Of a DNA stretch of 6,774 nt, positions 1-5,495 are shown piece by piece. Both the position numbers and the translations under genes were made by a program. The DNA is from Kangiellaceae bacterium (GTDB taxonomy: Bacteria > Pseudomonadota > Gammaproteobacteria > Enterobacterales > Kangiellaceae), in assembly GCA_030148365.1 (NCBI GenBank), contig JASBTO010000235.1, positions 1 to 6,774 of the forward strand, written 5' to 3'. The notes beneath the pieces were generated by a model. That model was not told the DNA's origin and did no database searches. It was given only the letters and a program-made list of their open reading frames with translations. Each line of letters starts with the position of its first letter. Positions within the stretch are counted from its first letter, which is position 1.

Positions 1-492
1 GAGTACCTATCGATAAACCCGATGGGTAAAGTGCCGGCGATCACCCATCGCGGCAAGGTGGTCACCGAATGCGCTGCCATCTGCGCTTATCTGGCGGATG
101 TTTTTCCGGACACCGGGTTGGCGCCGCCCCTTGCGGAGCGAGCTGACTACTACCGATGGCTGTTTTTCGCGGCCGGTCCCCTGGAAGCGGCAATCACCAA
201 CCGGCAAATGGGTTTCGAAGTCGAGCCGGCAAAAGAACGCATGGCGGGCTACGGCAATTTCAACGCCGTAATCTCCACCCTTGAGCAGGCGGTCAGCGAC
301 TCAAAATACATTGCCGGGGACAAATTCACGGCGGCGGACGTCTATCTCGGCTCCCACATCGGCTGGGGCATGCAGTTCGGCACCATGGACAAGCGCCCGG
401 CCTTCGAAGACTACTGGTCAAGACTGGTCAGTCGCGATGCCTGCAAAAGAGCGGCTGCCCTGGATGACGATCTGGTTCCTGAGTCCTCCTGA
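1..492 (+). CDS. Glutathione S-transferase family protein, 5'-truncated by the window
   Basis: The frame is open from base 1 (Glu-Tyr-Leu-Ser) and stops with TGA at 490-492, giving 163 residues of a family usually about 200-220 long; the start and roughly the first 40-50 residues lie outside the window. The visible part begins late in the thioredoxin-like N-domain: NPMGKVPAI holds the cis-proline loop typical of glutathione binding, followed by VVTECAAICAYLAD, the place where GSTs usually carry Glu-Ser contacting the gamma-glutamyl group; here it is Glu-Cys. The helical C-domain follows, with the N-capping motif FTAADVYLG at about residues 109-117. GSTs are cytosolic and conjugate or reduce electrophiles and peroxides with glutathione; the substrate cannot be told from this sequence. 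An internal ATG at 22 lies inside the conserved NPMGKVP motif and is not the true start. No neighbour suggests a pathway. Confidence 0.9.
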   Translation, partial: EYLSINPMGKVPAITHRGKVVTECAAICAYLADVFPDTGLAPPLAERADYYRWLFFAAGPLEAAITNRQMGFEVEPAKERMAGYGNFNAVISTLEQAVSDSKYIAGDKFTAADVYLGSHIGWGMQFGTMDKRPAFEDYWSRLVSRDACKRAAALDDDLVPESS

Positions 493-523
493 GTGGAGGC
501 AACCCCGGGAGGCGAGCGCCCGG

Positions 524-610
524 CACTCGTCATTCTGGCGATGGCCGGTATCCAGCCGGTCAGCGAGTGTCGGTCCTGAAAGACCGCCGCCAAAACGACA
601 GTTCTCAACA
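524..610. repeat. Diverged interspersed repeat, copy A
   Basis: This lies in the 286-base gap between the GST stop and the hydrolase start. It aligns by eye with 1945-2042: both share a CTCGTCAYTCTGGCGA core, then ATCCAGCCGG, and further on CGGTCCT followed by GAAAGACCG. It contains the hairpin CGGTC-CTGAAA-GACCG (571-586). The core resembles the widespread proteobacterial intergenic repeat whose false translation reads roughly 'HSGEGRNP' or 'VIPAKAGIQ'. The rest of the gap (611-760) holds no recognisable gene; an AT-richer patch near 690-705 could hold the hydrolase promoter, but I cannot assign hexamers. Confidence 0.7.
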
Positions 611-778
611 CCCGCAGCAAGCACTCAACCATTATCCGTTCTCTGTCCCGCATATGCCGATCAATCTCCCCAAACACGTTCGACATGGACTGGAAAATAA
701 ATTACGGTTGGAACAACACTGCGACATGGACCGAGCGACAGTGGCCATGCGCCCACAGCGTATAACAGGATGGAAACC

Positions 779-1828
779 ATGAGCACAATTCACAGAAATC
801 TCTTCAGTGTTTTTTTATTCTTGTTGGCGATACCCCTGGCCGGCGCAACGTTGGCCGGAGAGTCCGACGGCGACGGACCGGCTTTTACCGATCAGCAAGT
901 GACATTTAAAAACGGCGATGTTTCCCTGCAAGGCACCTTGCTTACGCCAAAAAAAACCGGGCCGGTACCGGTCATCGTCTACTTGCACGGCTCCGGCCCA
1001 ATGACTCGCGAAGGCTTTCGACCCTACGCGGAAAAATTCGCCAGACTCGGCATCGCCGGCCTTTTCTATGACAAGCGTGGTACCGGTGATTCCGGTGGCT
1101 CCTGGACGAGCGCGTCCCTGGATGACCTCGCCGGGGACGCCCTGGCAGCGATTGCTTACCTGAATTCACAAAAGCAGTTCAAGGCAAGCCGGATTGGCTT
1201 TTGGGGGATCAGCCAGGCGGGATGGATAGCACCTTATGCGGCCGCCCGATCTGACGATGTAGGTTTTATGATGGTGATCTCCGGTGGCGGCGCAACGCCT
1301 CGGGAGTCGGAGCTCTACAGTTATCAAAAGGAGTTTGAAAAAGCAGGCCTTTCCGACGAACAACAGCAGCAGGGTTTTGCGGCTCTCGATACCTGGTTCG
1401 ATTATCTCGGTGCCAGGGCCGAGCGGGCTCAATTGCAGGCCAGCCTCGACAGCCTGCGCGGTGGCCCCTTGAAGCCGCTGGCCGAGCAATTGGACCGGGT
1501 CACTCCCTCGGAGAAAAATCGCGCCAACTGGAGCTGGGTGGCCGATTATGATCCGGCAGAGGATATCGCGAAGATCAGCGGCCCCGTACTGCTGCTTTTC
1601 GGTACCGAAGACCATCAGCAACCTTCAGGTGTTGCCATGAAAAAATGGCGGGAAGGTCTGCATGCCGCGGGCAATCAGCGGGTCACTCTGGTGGAGTTTC
1701 CCGGAGCCGGCCATGGCATCCGGGTGGGCTCCGCTCACAGCCACGAGGGCAGGGCGCCCTTTGCCGACGGCTACGAAGATGTCCAGATCGGCTGGCTCTG
1801 GCGGCACCTGATTGACGAAAAGGAATAG
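779..1828 (+). CDS. Exported alpha/beta hydrolase (serine hydrolase)
   Basis: This encodes 349 residues. ATG 779 is preferred over the in-frame ATG 770 because AGGA at 767-770 is then about 8 bases upstream and the N-terminus becomes a clean signal peptide: MSTIHR, a hydrophobic stretch at about residues 8-21, and small residues (AGATLA) near 22-27, so the enzyme is probably periplasmic or secreted. The fold is alpha/beta hydrolase: HGSG at 70-73 (oxyanion region), YDKRGTGDSGG at 97-107, nucleophile elbow GISQAG with Ser145, acid in FGTEDHQQ with Asp278 as likely member, and His312 in GAGHGIR. Strand-turn spacing and triad order match esterase/dienelactone-hydrolase or S9/S15-peptidase-like proteins. 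A roughly 70-residue insert (about 175-245), rich in Gln and Leu, probably forms the lid. The substrate is unknown; an esterase or acyl hydrolase is most likely, a peptidase less so. It appears monocistronic. Confidence 0.9.
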   Translation: MSTIHRNLFSVFLFLLAIPLAGATLAGESDGDGPAFTDQQVTFKNGDVSLQGTLLTPKKTGPVPVIVYLHGSGPMTREGFRPYAEKFARLGIAGLFYDKRGTGDSGGSWTSASLDDLAGDALAAIAYLNSQKQFKASRIGFWGISQAGWIAPYAAARSDDVGFMMVISGGGATPRESELYSYQKEFEKAGLSDEQQQQGFAALDTWFDYLGARAERAQLQASLDSLRGGPLKPLAEQLDRVTPSEKNRANWSWVADYDPAEDIAKISGPVLLLFGTEDHQQPSGVAMKKWREGLHAAGNQRVTLVEFPGAGHGIRVGSAHSHEGRAPFADGYEDVQIGWLWRHLIDEKE

Positions 1829-1904
1829 GCTGCCTGGCGAATATTATTGTGCACAGCCTTAGCGCTTTCTTTCCGGGGCAGCCTCTCCGCAGGAGGCCGG
1901 GGCC

Positions 1905-1933
1905 TTGCGGTCAGCAATTCCGCGGACTTTTTT
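1905..1933 (+). terminator. Candidate weak intrinsic terminator of the hydrolase gene
   Basis: TTGCGG (1905-1910) can pair with CCGCGG (1920-1925), with two G-U pairs and a 9-base loop, followed two bases later by six T (1928-1933). A second small hairpin, GCCTC/GAGGC, lies just upstream at about 1881-1897. The stem is short, so this is tentative. Confidence 0.35.
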
Positions 1934-1944
1934 GTGGGCCCCCA

Positions 1945-2042
1945 TGCTCGTCACTCTGGCGAAGGTCAGAATCCAGCCGGCCAGCAAATGACGGGCCTGG
2001 AAAAAATCCCGGTCCTACCCGGAAAGACCGCTGTTGAGAACA
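1945..2042. repeat. Diverged interspersed repeat, copy B
   Basis: This is the second copy of the repeat at 524-610, in the same orientation and about 1.4 kb away. The left core (CTCGTCACTCTGGCGAAGG, then ATCCAGCCGG) and the right hairpin arms (CGGTCCT ... AAGACCG) are kept. Copy B has roughly 20 extra bases in the middle, including an A6 run, while copy A has extra bases before its right end. It sits between the converging hydrolase and DUF3703 genes. The short plus-strand reading frame across it includes an 'HSGEGQNPAG' string and is a by-product of the repeat, not a gene. Confidence 0.75.
2001..2030 (-). terminator. Candidate intrinsic terminator for the DUF3703/methyltransferase genes
   Basis: Read on the minus strand, CGGTCTT pairs with AGGACCG (seven pairs, one G-U) around a TCCGGGT loop, followed by GGA and six T. 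It lies within repeat copy B, about 70 bases past the DUF3703 stop, so the repeat may act as the terminator for the leftward genes. Confidence 0.5.
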
Positions 2043-2101
2043 TCCCAAAGTAATCAGTCATTTGACCATTCCCACGAACGCACTTGCCGGTAATCCCTTC
2101 C

Positions 2102-2467
2102 TTACTCGCTGCCCGCCTTGCGGATAATCTCGGCATGTTCCGCCTTAATCGGCATCGCCCTGAACGGACTCACGTTGGCGCCGCCGGTGTTGCCTTCGGG
2201 CACCAGACCCACAGCTGTTTTCGTGGCGGCGCCGACAAGCCGAAACACCTGGCCGAACACCTCCCGGGGTCTCCGGTTCCGGATCGCCCAGACCAGCATC
2301 AGGCCATGTACCCGGACGTGCCACCGGGTGGATTTCTGGCCGATAACATGGGCGTTTTCGAGGTGGGTAAATTCGCGATCCGGCCGGCCCTCGGCTCTGG
2401 CCAGTACCGCGCGGGCCAACTCAGCTTCAATCGCTGGTTTTACATTCCGGGTGTAATTGCCTCGCAT
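2102..2467 (-). CDS. DUF3703 family protein
   Basis: This encodes 121 residues, the usual size for the family. The start is ATG at 2467-2465 with GGAG (2475-2478) seven bases upstream. I recognise the DUF3703 pattern: an N-terminal helix of the PAIEAELARAVLARAEGR type (11-28), then FTHLENAHVIGQKS (33-46), HVRVHGLML (50-58), and a strongly conserved C-terminal block including GAATKTAVGLVPEGNTGG (79-96) and ANVSPFRAMPI. There is no signal peptide or membrane helix, so it is probably cytosolic. The function of the family is not known to me. It lies 90 bases downstream of the methyltransferase on the same strand, so co-transcription is possible, but the gap could also hold its own promoter. The plus-strand frame over the same bases is a shadow of this gene. 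Confidence 0.85.
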   Translation of the reverse strand: MRGNYTRNVKPAIEAELARAVLARAEGRPDREFTHLENAHVIGQKSTRWHVRVHGLMLVWAIRNRRPREVFGQVFRLVGAATKTAVGLVPEGNTGGANVSPFRAMPIKAEHAEIIRKAGSE

Positions 2468-2557
2468 TCAGAATCTCCGACTGTGTGGGTTATCAACAAC
2501 GTTCGCCTCGATCCAAGTCGTGGACCTCGTATTCTTGTGATTGGTTTGCGGTGCTGC

Positions 2558-3355
2558 TCAAACTGACAGGCTGATTATATGCGCCGGCGCCTCAAATTCC
2601 ACCGTACCGTCGGCGAGCACAAATGGCGAGAGCCTGTCGGCGGCTTCCTGCTTGAGCAATTCATACTGCTCGTCGTTGATGACATCGGCCAGGGTCCAGC
2701 CTTTGATATCCGTGTAAATCCAGGCCTCGACGGAAGCAAAGCGTGCCTTGCCGGCCACCGTGTCTAACGTGACGCCTGCCGCCCCGGCATCGGCAAACAG
2801 GGCTTTCAGCACCTCCTTATCACCGAGCGCGTAGGGCGCCTCAATGGACTTCGCAAGCTCCGGGCCAAATAGATCGTTGAGCATTACCGCCACTGCAGCG
2901 TAGCCCGGCGTCTCTGCGAGGGATGCCCACACGGCAATCGCGAGCCCGCCGCCCGGGCGCAGGACGCGCAGCATCTCCGAAATGGCCTTTTTCTGGTCCC
3001 GGAAGAACATCAAACCGAACTGACACAGCACCCGGTCAAAGGCGTTGTCGTCGAAAGGCAGATTTTCAGCTTTACCTTCCCGCCAGTGGATCGCGGGTGA
3101 CTTGCTTCGCGCCACCGCCAGCATGCCGTCATTGATGTCGACCCCGGTGACCTGACCATCAGCGCCTGCCTGTCGTTTGGCCTCACGGGCCAGCACCCCC
3201 GTCCCGCATGCCACATCCAGAACTTGGTCACCGGCTTTGACGCCTGCCGCCGCCAGCAGCTTCTCTGGCCAGTCAATGAACAAAGCCGGCACAAAGAATT
3301 GCTCGTAGATTTCAGCCGCGCTGGTGGCGACCTGTCCGGTTTCGTGTTCGCTCAT
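2558..3355 (-). CDS. Class I SAM-dependent methyltransferase (Methyltransf_11 type)
   Basis: This encodes 265 residues. ATG at 3355-3353 follows a GGGAAG Shine-Dalgarno about 6-7 bases upstream. The Rossmann methyltransferase motifs are in order: motif I VLDVACGTG (45-53) binding S-adenosylmethionine, the acidic GVDIND (71-76) with Asp73 expected to hold the ribose hydroxyls, ENLPFDDNAFDRVLCQFGL (97-115) with motif IV, and RVLRPGGGLAIAVW (130-143). The roughly 120 C-terminal residues are a substrate-binding cap I cannot assign. UbiE-like small-molecule C- or O-methylation is the general expectation for this architecture, but the cysteines typical of arsenite methyltransferase are absent and no pathway neighbour is present, so the substrate is unknown. 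It is cytosolic. The gene is transcribed leftward from the 3356-3771 intergenic region, with DUF3703 next. Confidence 0.88.
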   Translation of the reverse strand: MSEHETGQVATSAAEIYEQFFVPALFIDWPEKLLAAAGVKAGDQVLDVACGTGVLAREAKRQAGADGQVTGVDINDGMLAVARSKSPAIHWREGKAENLPFDDNAFDRVLCQFGLMFFRDQKKAISEMLRVLRPGGGLAIAVWASLAETPGYAAVAVMLNDLFGPELAKSIEAPYALGDKEVLKALFADAGAAGVTLDTVAGKARFASVEAWIYTDIKGWTLADVINDEQYELLKQEAADRLSPFVLADGTVEFEAPAHIISLSV

Positions 3356-3563
3356 GAGTTCTTCCCTGCTGAAGCACCAGTGCTATTAGCTTAATCCTGC
3401 GTTCAGAGGTTGAAAAGCCAGTCAGGTTCGTCCGTCAAGCCGCGCTGCTGCAACAAGGTCATCGGAAATCCCGATATTTGGGCCCGATTGACGCCATTAC
3501 TCTGTAGCCGATCCACGACACAATATGGGGCCTAGTTACAAGCGCTTAGCAATTTCACCCTGG

Positions 3564-3587
3564 AACTGTCGCCAAATTGCGACAGTT
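3564..3587 (+). promoter_or_regulatory. Perfect inverted repeat, probable activator site (or weak terminator)
   Basis: AACTGTCGC (3564-3572), a six-base spacer CAAATT, then GCGACAGTT (3579-3587): nine perfect base pairs. The following T run is only four Ts before a G, so intrinsic termination would be poor, and no gene ends here on the plus strand. Its centre is about 120 bases upstream of the start expected from the -24/-12 element, the usual position for a sigma-54 enhancer-binding protein. The protein that binds is unknown. Confidence 0.5.
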
Positions 3588-3670
3588 TTGCCGTCAGAAA
3601 GCGGATTTCAGCTCGATTGCATGACCCATGGAAAATGGGAATTCCATTGATAACAGTCGTTTACCTGCAA

Positions 3671-3686
3671 CGGCACGCCTTATGCA
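3671..3686 (+). promoter_or_regulatory. Sigma-54-like -24/-12 promoter candidate for the EF-hand genes
   Basis: CGGCACGCCTTATGCA compares with the consensus TGGCACG-N4-TTGCW. GG (3672-3673) and GC (3684-3685) are separated by exactly the required 10 bases, and only two of the 12 specified positions differ. Transcription would begin near 3697, leaving a leader of about 75 bases before ATG 3772. No convincing sigma-70 hexamer pair was found in the same stretch. Confidence 0.45.
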
Positions 3687-3771
3687 GCTACTCTCGTAAC
3701 TTTGCCTGGCAAAGCGGTTTCAGCCAACCCGACACCGGTTGAAGCCCCATAAATCGTTAAGGAGTGATGAT

Positions 3772-4152
3772 ATGAAGACGTTAATAGCACTGGCCGTTTC
3801 CGGATTGCTCGCGACTGGCGCCATGGCGGGCGGTGACAAGGATAAAATGGCCCACGAGAAGAAAGACGCTCAAGCCCGGTTTGTCGAGCTTGATGTCGAC
3901 AGTAGCGCCACATTGACGCAAGCGGAAGCCGCTTCCGCCATGGAACTGCGCGAGCAGGATTTCATGGCTGCGGATACCGACCAGGATGGCGAGTTGAGCC
4001 TTGATGAGTTTGCCGCCTGGAGTGAAGCCGCGGAAGCGGGTGACAAGCAGTATTCTGCCGGTGAAGTCGAAGAGGACTACATGGGCGAAGACGCCATTGA
4101 AACGGAAGAGGAAGCTATCGAAGAGATTGAGAAAGACGACGAGGAATATTGA
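3772..4152 (+). CDS. Periplasmic EF-hand calcium-binding protein
   Basis: This encodes 126 residues. ATG 3772 is chosen because TAAGGAG (3758-3764) is seven bases upstream and the protein then opens with a textbook signal peptide, MKTLIALAVSGLLATGAMA, probably cut after Ala19; an upstream TTG at 3739 would add a non-signal extension and is rejected. Two EF-hand loops follow. DVDSSATLTQAE (41-52) keeps Asp1, Asp3, Ser5 and Glu12 but has Ala in place of the usual Gly6. DTDQDGELSLDE (68-79) is canonical, with Asp1/3/5, Gly6 and Glu12. The C-terminus from about 98 is a very acidic tail of Glu, Asp and Ile. Calcium binding in the periplasm is likely; the role (buffer, sensor or partner protein) is unknown. 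It is the paralogue of the next gene and probably shares its transcript. Confidence 0.9.
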   Translation: MKTLIALAVSGLLATGAMAGGDKDKMAHEKKDAQARFVELDVDSSATLTQAEAASAMELREQDFMAADTDQDGELSLDEFAAWSEAAEAGDKQYSAGEVEEDYMGEDAIETEEEAIEEIEKDDEEY

Positions 4153-4171
4153 TCCCTTTAACTTGTCGACT

Positions 4172-4231
4172 GGGCGGTGCTGTCCGCCCCAACACCACTT
4201 CATGGGCTGGTGAGGGAGCATCCACCAGCCC
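4172..4231 (+). other. Two hairpins between the EF-hand genes
   Basis: In the 114-base gap, GGGCGG (4172-4177) pairs with CCGCCC (4184-4189), and GGGCTGGTG (4204-4212) pairs perfectly with CACCAGCCC (4223-4231). Neither is followed by a T run, so they are not standard intrinsic terminators. They more likely stabilise or process the shared mRNA, or reduce read-through. The Shine-Dalgarno of the second gene (GAGGAG, 4255-4260) lies outside both stems. Confidence 0.45.
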
Positions 4232-4266
4232 GGCTTACAGAATTCAATCAGGTAGAGGAGAACACC

Positions 4267-4614
4267 ATGAAGAATGTAACCGCTTTAGCCGTTTCCGGAC
4301 TGCTGGCCGCCGGTATCCTGGCAGGCTGCGACGCGAACACGGTCAGCGATGAGGAAAGCGCGGCCAAAAGCCAGTTTTCTTCACTGGATACGGACAACAG
4401 TTCCACCCTGAGTCGAGCCGAAGTGGCAACGTCTCCTGAAATCGATAACGCCTTCGTCGAAGTCGATGAGAATGCCGACGGTCAACTTTCCGAGGAAGAG
4501 TTTGTCGACTGGCGTGAAGACAACATCGATGACAGGCAGTATTCCGCCAGTGAAATAGACGAGGAAGAGGTCACCGAGGAAACTGAAGAAGCCACCGAGG
4601 ATGACGATTTTTAG
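4267..4614 (+). CDS. EF-hand lipoprotein, paralogue of the preceding gene
   Basis: This encodes 115 residues. ATG 4267 lies six bases after GAGGAG; a longer frame from ATG 4177 would place 30 non-signal residues before the signal sequence and is rejected. The signal peptide MKNVTALAVSGLLAAGILAG ends in a lipobox (LAGC), so Cys21 should be lipidated. Asp22 at +2 would retain it on the inner membrane under the Lol rule known from enterobacteria, which is an inference here. EF loops are DTDNSSTLSRAE (41-52; Ser at position 6) and DENADGQLSEEE (67-78; canonical), spaced almost exactly as in the preceding protein. Both share AVSGLLA in the signal region and a D(K/R)QYSA(G/S)E block after the second EF-hand, then an acidic tail. 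It is a membrane-tethered partner of the soluble paralogue, apparently from tandem duplication. Confidence 0.9.
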   Translation: MKNVTALAVSGLLAAGILAGCDANTVSDEESAAKSQFSSLDTDNSSTLSRAEVATSPEIDNAFVEVDENADGQLSEEEFVDWREDNIDDRQYSASEIDEEEVTEETEEATEDDDF

Positions 4615-4633
4615 TCCGGAAGATCGGACGCCG

Positions 4634-4658
4634 GGACGACATTTGTCGTCCTTTTTTT
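4634..4658 (+). terminator. Strong intrinsic terminator after the EF-hand genes
   Basis: GGACGAC (4634-4640), loop ATTT, GTCGTCC (4645-4651), then seven T (4652-4658): a perfect seven-pair stem directly followed by the T run, 20 bases after the lipoprotein stop. A small GTCCG/CGGAC hairpin precedes it. Confidence 0.92.
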
Positions 4659-4667
4659 ACGCCGAAT

Positions 4668-4703
4668 AAAAAGTGGTGCCGGGACAGACACGGGATTACC
4701 ACT
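4668..4703 (-). terminator. Candidate intrinsic terminator of the regulator operon
   Basis: On the minus strand AGTGGT begins at the last base of the regulator's stop codon and pairs with ACCACT 20 bases later, which runs straight into TTTTT and then ATTC. CCG and CGG inside the loop can extend the fold imperfectly. It converges with the plus-strand terminator at 4634-4658. The GTGTCTGTCCCGGCACCAC string in it also looks like a dispersed repeat motif, noted separately. Confidence 0.55.
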
Positions 4704-5005
4704 CACACTTTGAGCGCAGCGCCACCGACAATTTTCTTGAGGTGGGCAACGTGGGCTGTGTAGGCTTTTCGGCCCCGGGAAGAAAGTGCCAGCCAGGTCC
4801 GCGGGCGCCCCATGTCGGTGCGTTTGACCGCGCGTACATAGCCGGCTTCCTCGAGTACCTTCAACTGCTTGGAGAGCACTGAGTCGCTGACCTCAAGGTG
4901 TTCACGCAACCGCTTGAATTCGATTTCCGCCGTGGCCGACAAGAGGGCGCAGATCTGCAGCCGGTTGGGTGCATGGATCACGGCATCAAAGCCGGCGTCA
5001 TTCAC
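4703..5005 (-). CDS. Small winged-helix transcriptional regulator (HTH_34 / ArsR-MarR-like)
   Basis: This encodes 100 residues, nearly all one DNA-binding domain. It begins at GTG (5005-5003), preceded by CGGGGGA about six bases upstream; family members start the same way, with an N-terminal stretch like DAVIHAPNRLQICALL, so the non-ATG start is supported by conservation. The helix-turn-helix spans about 30-57 (FKRLREHLEVSDSVLSKQL, recognition helix around SDSVLSKQLKVLEE), and the wing is about 58-75 (VRAVKRTDMGRPRTWLALS). A final helix (79-94) probably forms the dimer interface. There is no ligand- or metal-binding cysteine motif. It is the second gene of an operon: its start lies inside the last codons of the membrane-protein gene (8-base overlap), indicating translational coupling. 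It is the obvious candidate to bind the three palindromes at 5496-5568 and repress its own operon; that is inferred. Confidence 0.88.
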   Translation of the reverse strand: MNDAGFDAVIHAPNRLQICALLSATAEIEFKRLREHLEVSDSVLSKQLKVLEEAGYVRAVKRTDMGRPRTWLALSSRGRKAYTAHVAHLKKIVGGAALKV

Positions 5006-5480
5006 GGTGAGTCCCCCGTTCCGTCAGCTCGCCCGTCGGAAACAGATACATCATCAATCCGAAACTCAGGCTGGCCACCACTGCGCCAACCCAGGCGGCC
5101 CACGCCATACCGGCAGTGGACATTTCGCGGGTGATCACCAGCAACGCAGTAATGAACAAGCCCTGGGCAAAAACAAACAGCTTGCCGCGCCGGCTGGCGG
5201 GTACCAGCCCCATCTTCACGCCCAGCAACCGGTAGCTGTAAAGCAGGAACAGGGTCATGGCAAAAATGCCGCCAACGGCAATGATAACGCCCAGCGTCCA
5301 CAGATTTTCATGGCGCATGGACGCATAGGAATAGGTCAGCAGACCATAGAGCAGGGCAACGATGACGATAAACCAGAGCGGTGGCCGTAATGCGGCGACG
5401 GCACCTCGTTTGATAATGGTCAACGAATCGAGGGTGGCCTGGGCTTCTTCCGCCGATATGGTGTTGTTGGTGGCATTCAT
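4998..5480 (-). CDS. Four-helix integral membrane protein of unknown function
   Basis: This encodes 160 residues. ATG at 5480-5478 has AAAGG about nine bases upstream; a frame extending to 5645 would run through the operator array and promoter and is rejected. The first 25-30 residues are soluble and polar (MNATNNTISAEEAQATLDSL). Four hydrophobic segments follow at about 36-53, 61-83, 102-117 and 122-147, with basic loops (RLLGVKM; PASRRGK), then a short polar tail ending GTHRE. No catalytic or transport motif is recognisable. Membrane proteins of this kind are often encoded beside small HTH_34 regulators, as here, where the stop codon overlaps the regulator's start. It may be a membrane sensor, an anti-regulator or simply the regulated product; the sequence does not decide. 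Confidence 0.82.
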   Translation of the reverse strand: MNATNNTISAEEAQATLDSLTIIKRGAVAALRPPLWFIVIVALLYGLLTYSYASMRHENLWTLGVIIAVGGIFAMTLFLLYSYRLLGVKMGLVPASRRGKLFVFAQGLFITALLVITREMSTAGMAWAAWVGAVVASLSFGLMMYLFPTGELTERGTHRE

Positions 5481-5495
5481 GGTGAGCGACCTTTT

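Larger units (their letters stand above)
3356..3771. other. Non-coding divergent region between methyltransferase and EF-hand genes
   Basis: No credible coding frame was found in these 416 bases. They must hold the start signals for leftward methyltransferase transcription and rightward EF-hand transcription. Visible structures are the 9+9 inverted repeat at 3564-3587, CCCAT-GGAAA-ATGGG at 3625-3639, a sigma-54-like element at 3671-3686, and the 13-base palindrome TTTGCCTGGCAAA at 3701-3713 in the expected 5' leader. For the leftward gene a minus-strand TTTTCA, 17 bases, TAAGCT pair (around 3387-3415) is only a poor match. Confidence 0.6.

Noticed and set aside
281..700. 139-codon plus-strand open frame overlapping the GST 3' end
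   Set aside because: It is an alternative frame of the GST gene running on into the repeat; its composition is Ser/Arg/Pro-rich and it has no recognisable domain or ribosome site.
567..782. 71-codon plus-strand frame before the hydrolase
   Set aside because: It starts in the repeat, overlaps the hydrolase start, has no Shine-Dalgarno and no family resemblance.
1166..1621. 151-codon minus-strand frame inside the hydrolase gene
   Set aside because: It is antisense to a gene with a clear catalytic triad; a high-GC shadow frame.
1847..2053. Short plus-strand frames downstream of the hydrolase
   Set aside because: The peptide contains the 'HSGEGQNPAG' string generated by repeat copy B, with no ribosome site.
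2084..2566. 160-codon plus-strand frame opposite DUF3703
   Set aside because: The minus-strand frame matches DUF3703 over its whole length with a good ribosome site; the plus-strand protein matches nothing.
3564..3590. Inverted repeat read as an intrinsic terminator
   Set aside because: Only four T follow before a G, and no plus-strand gene ends upstream; an operator or enhancer site fits better.
3739..3771. TTG start extending the first EF-hand protein by 11 residues
   Set aside because: It would place charged residues before the signal peptide; ATG 3772 has a near-ideal ribosome site.
3781..4221. 146-codon minus-strand frame opposite the first EF-hand gene
   Set aside because: It is an antisense shadow of an acidic-protein gene; hydrophobic content follows from reversing GAA/GAC-rich codons.
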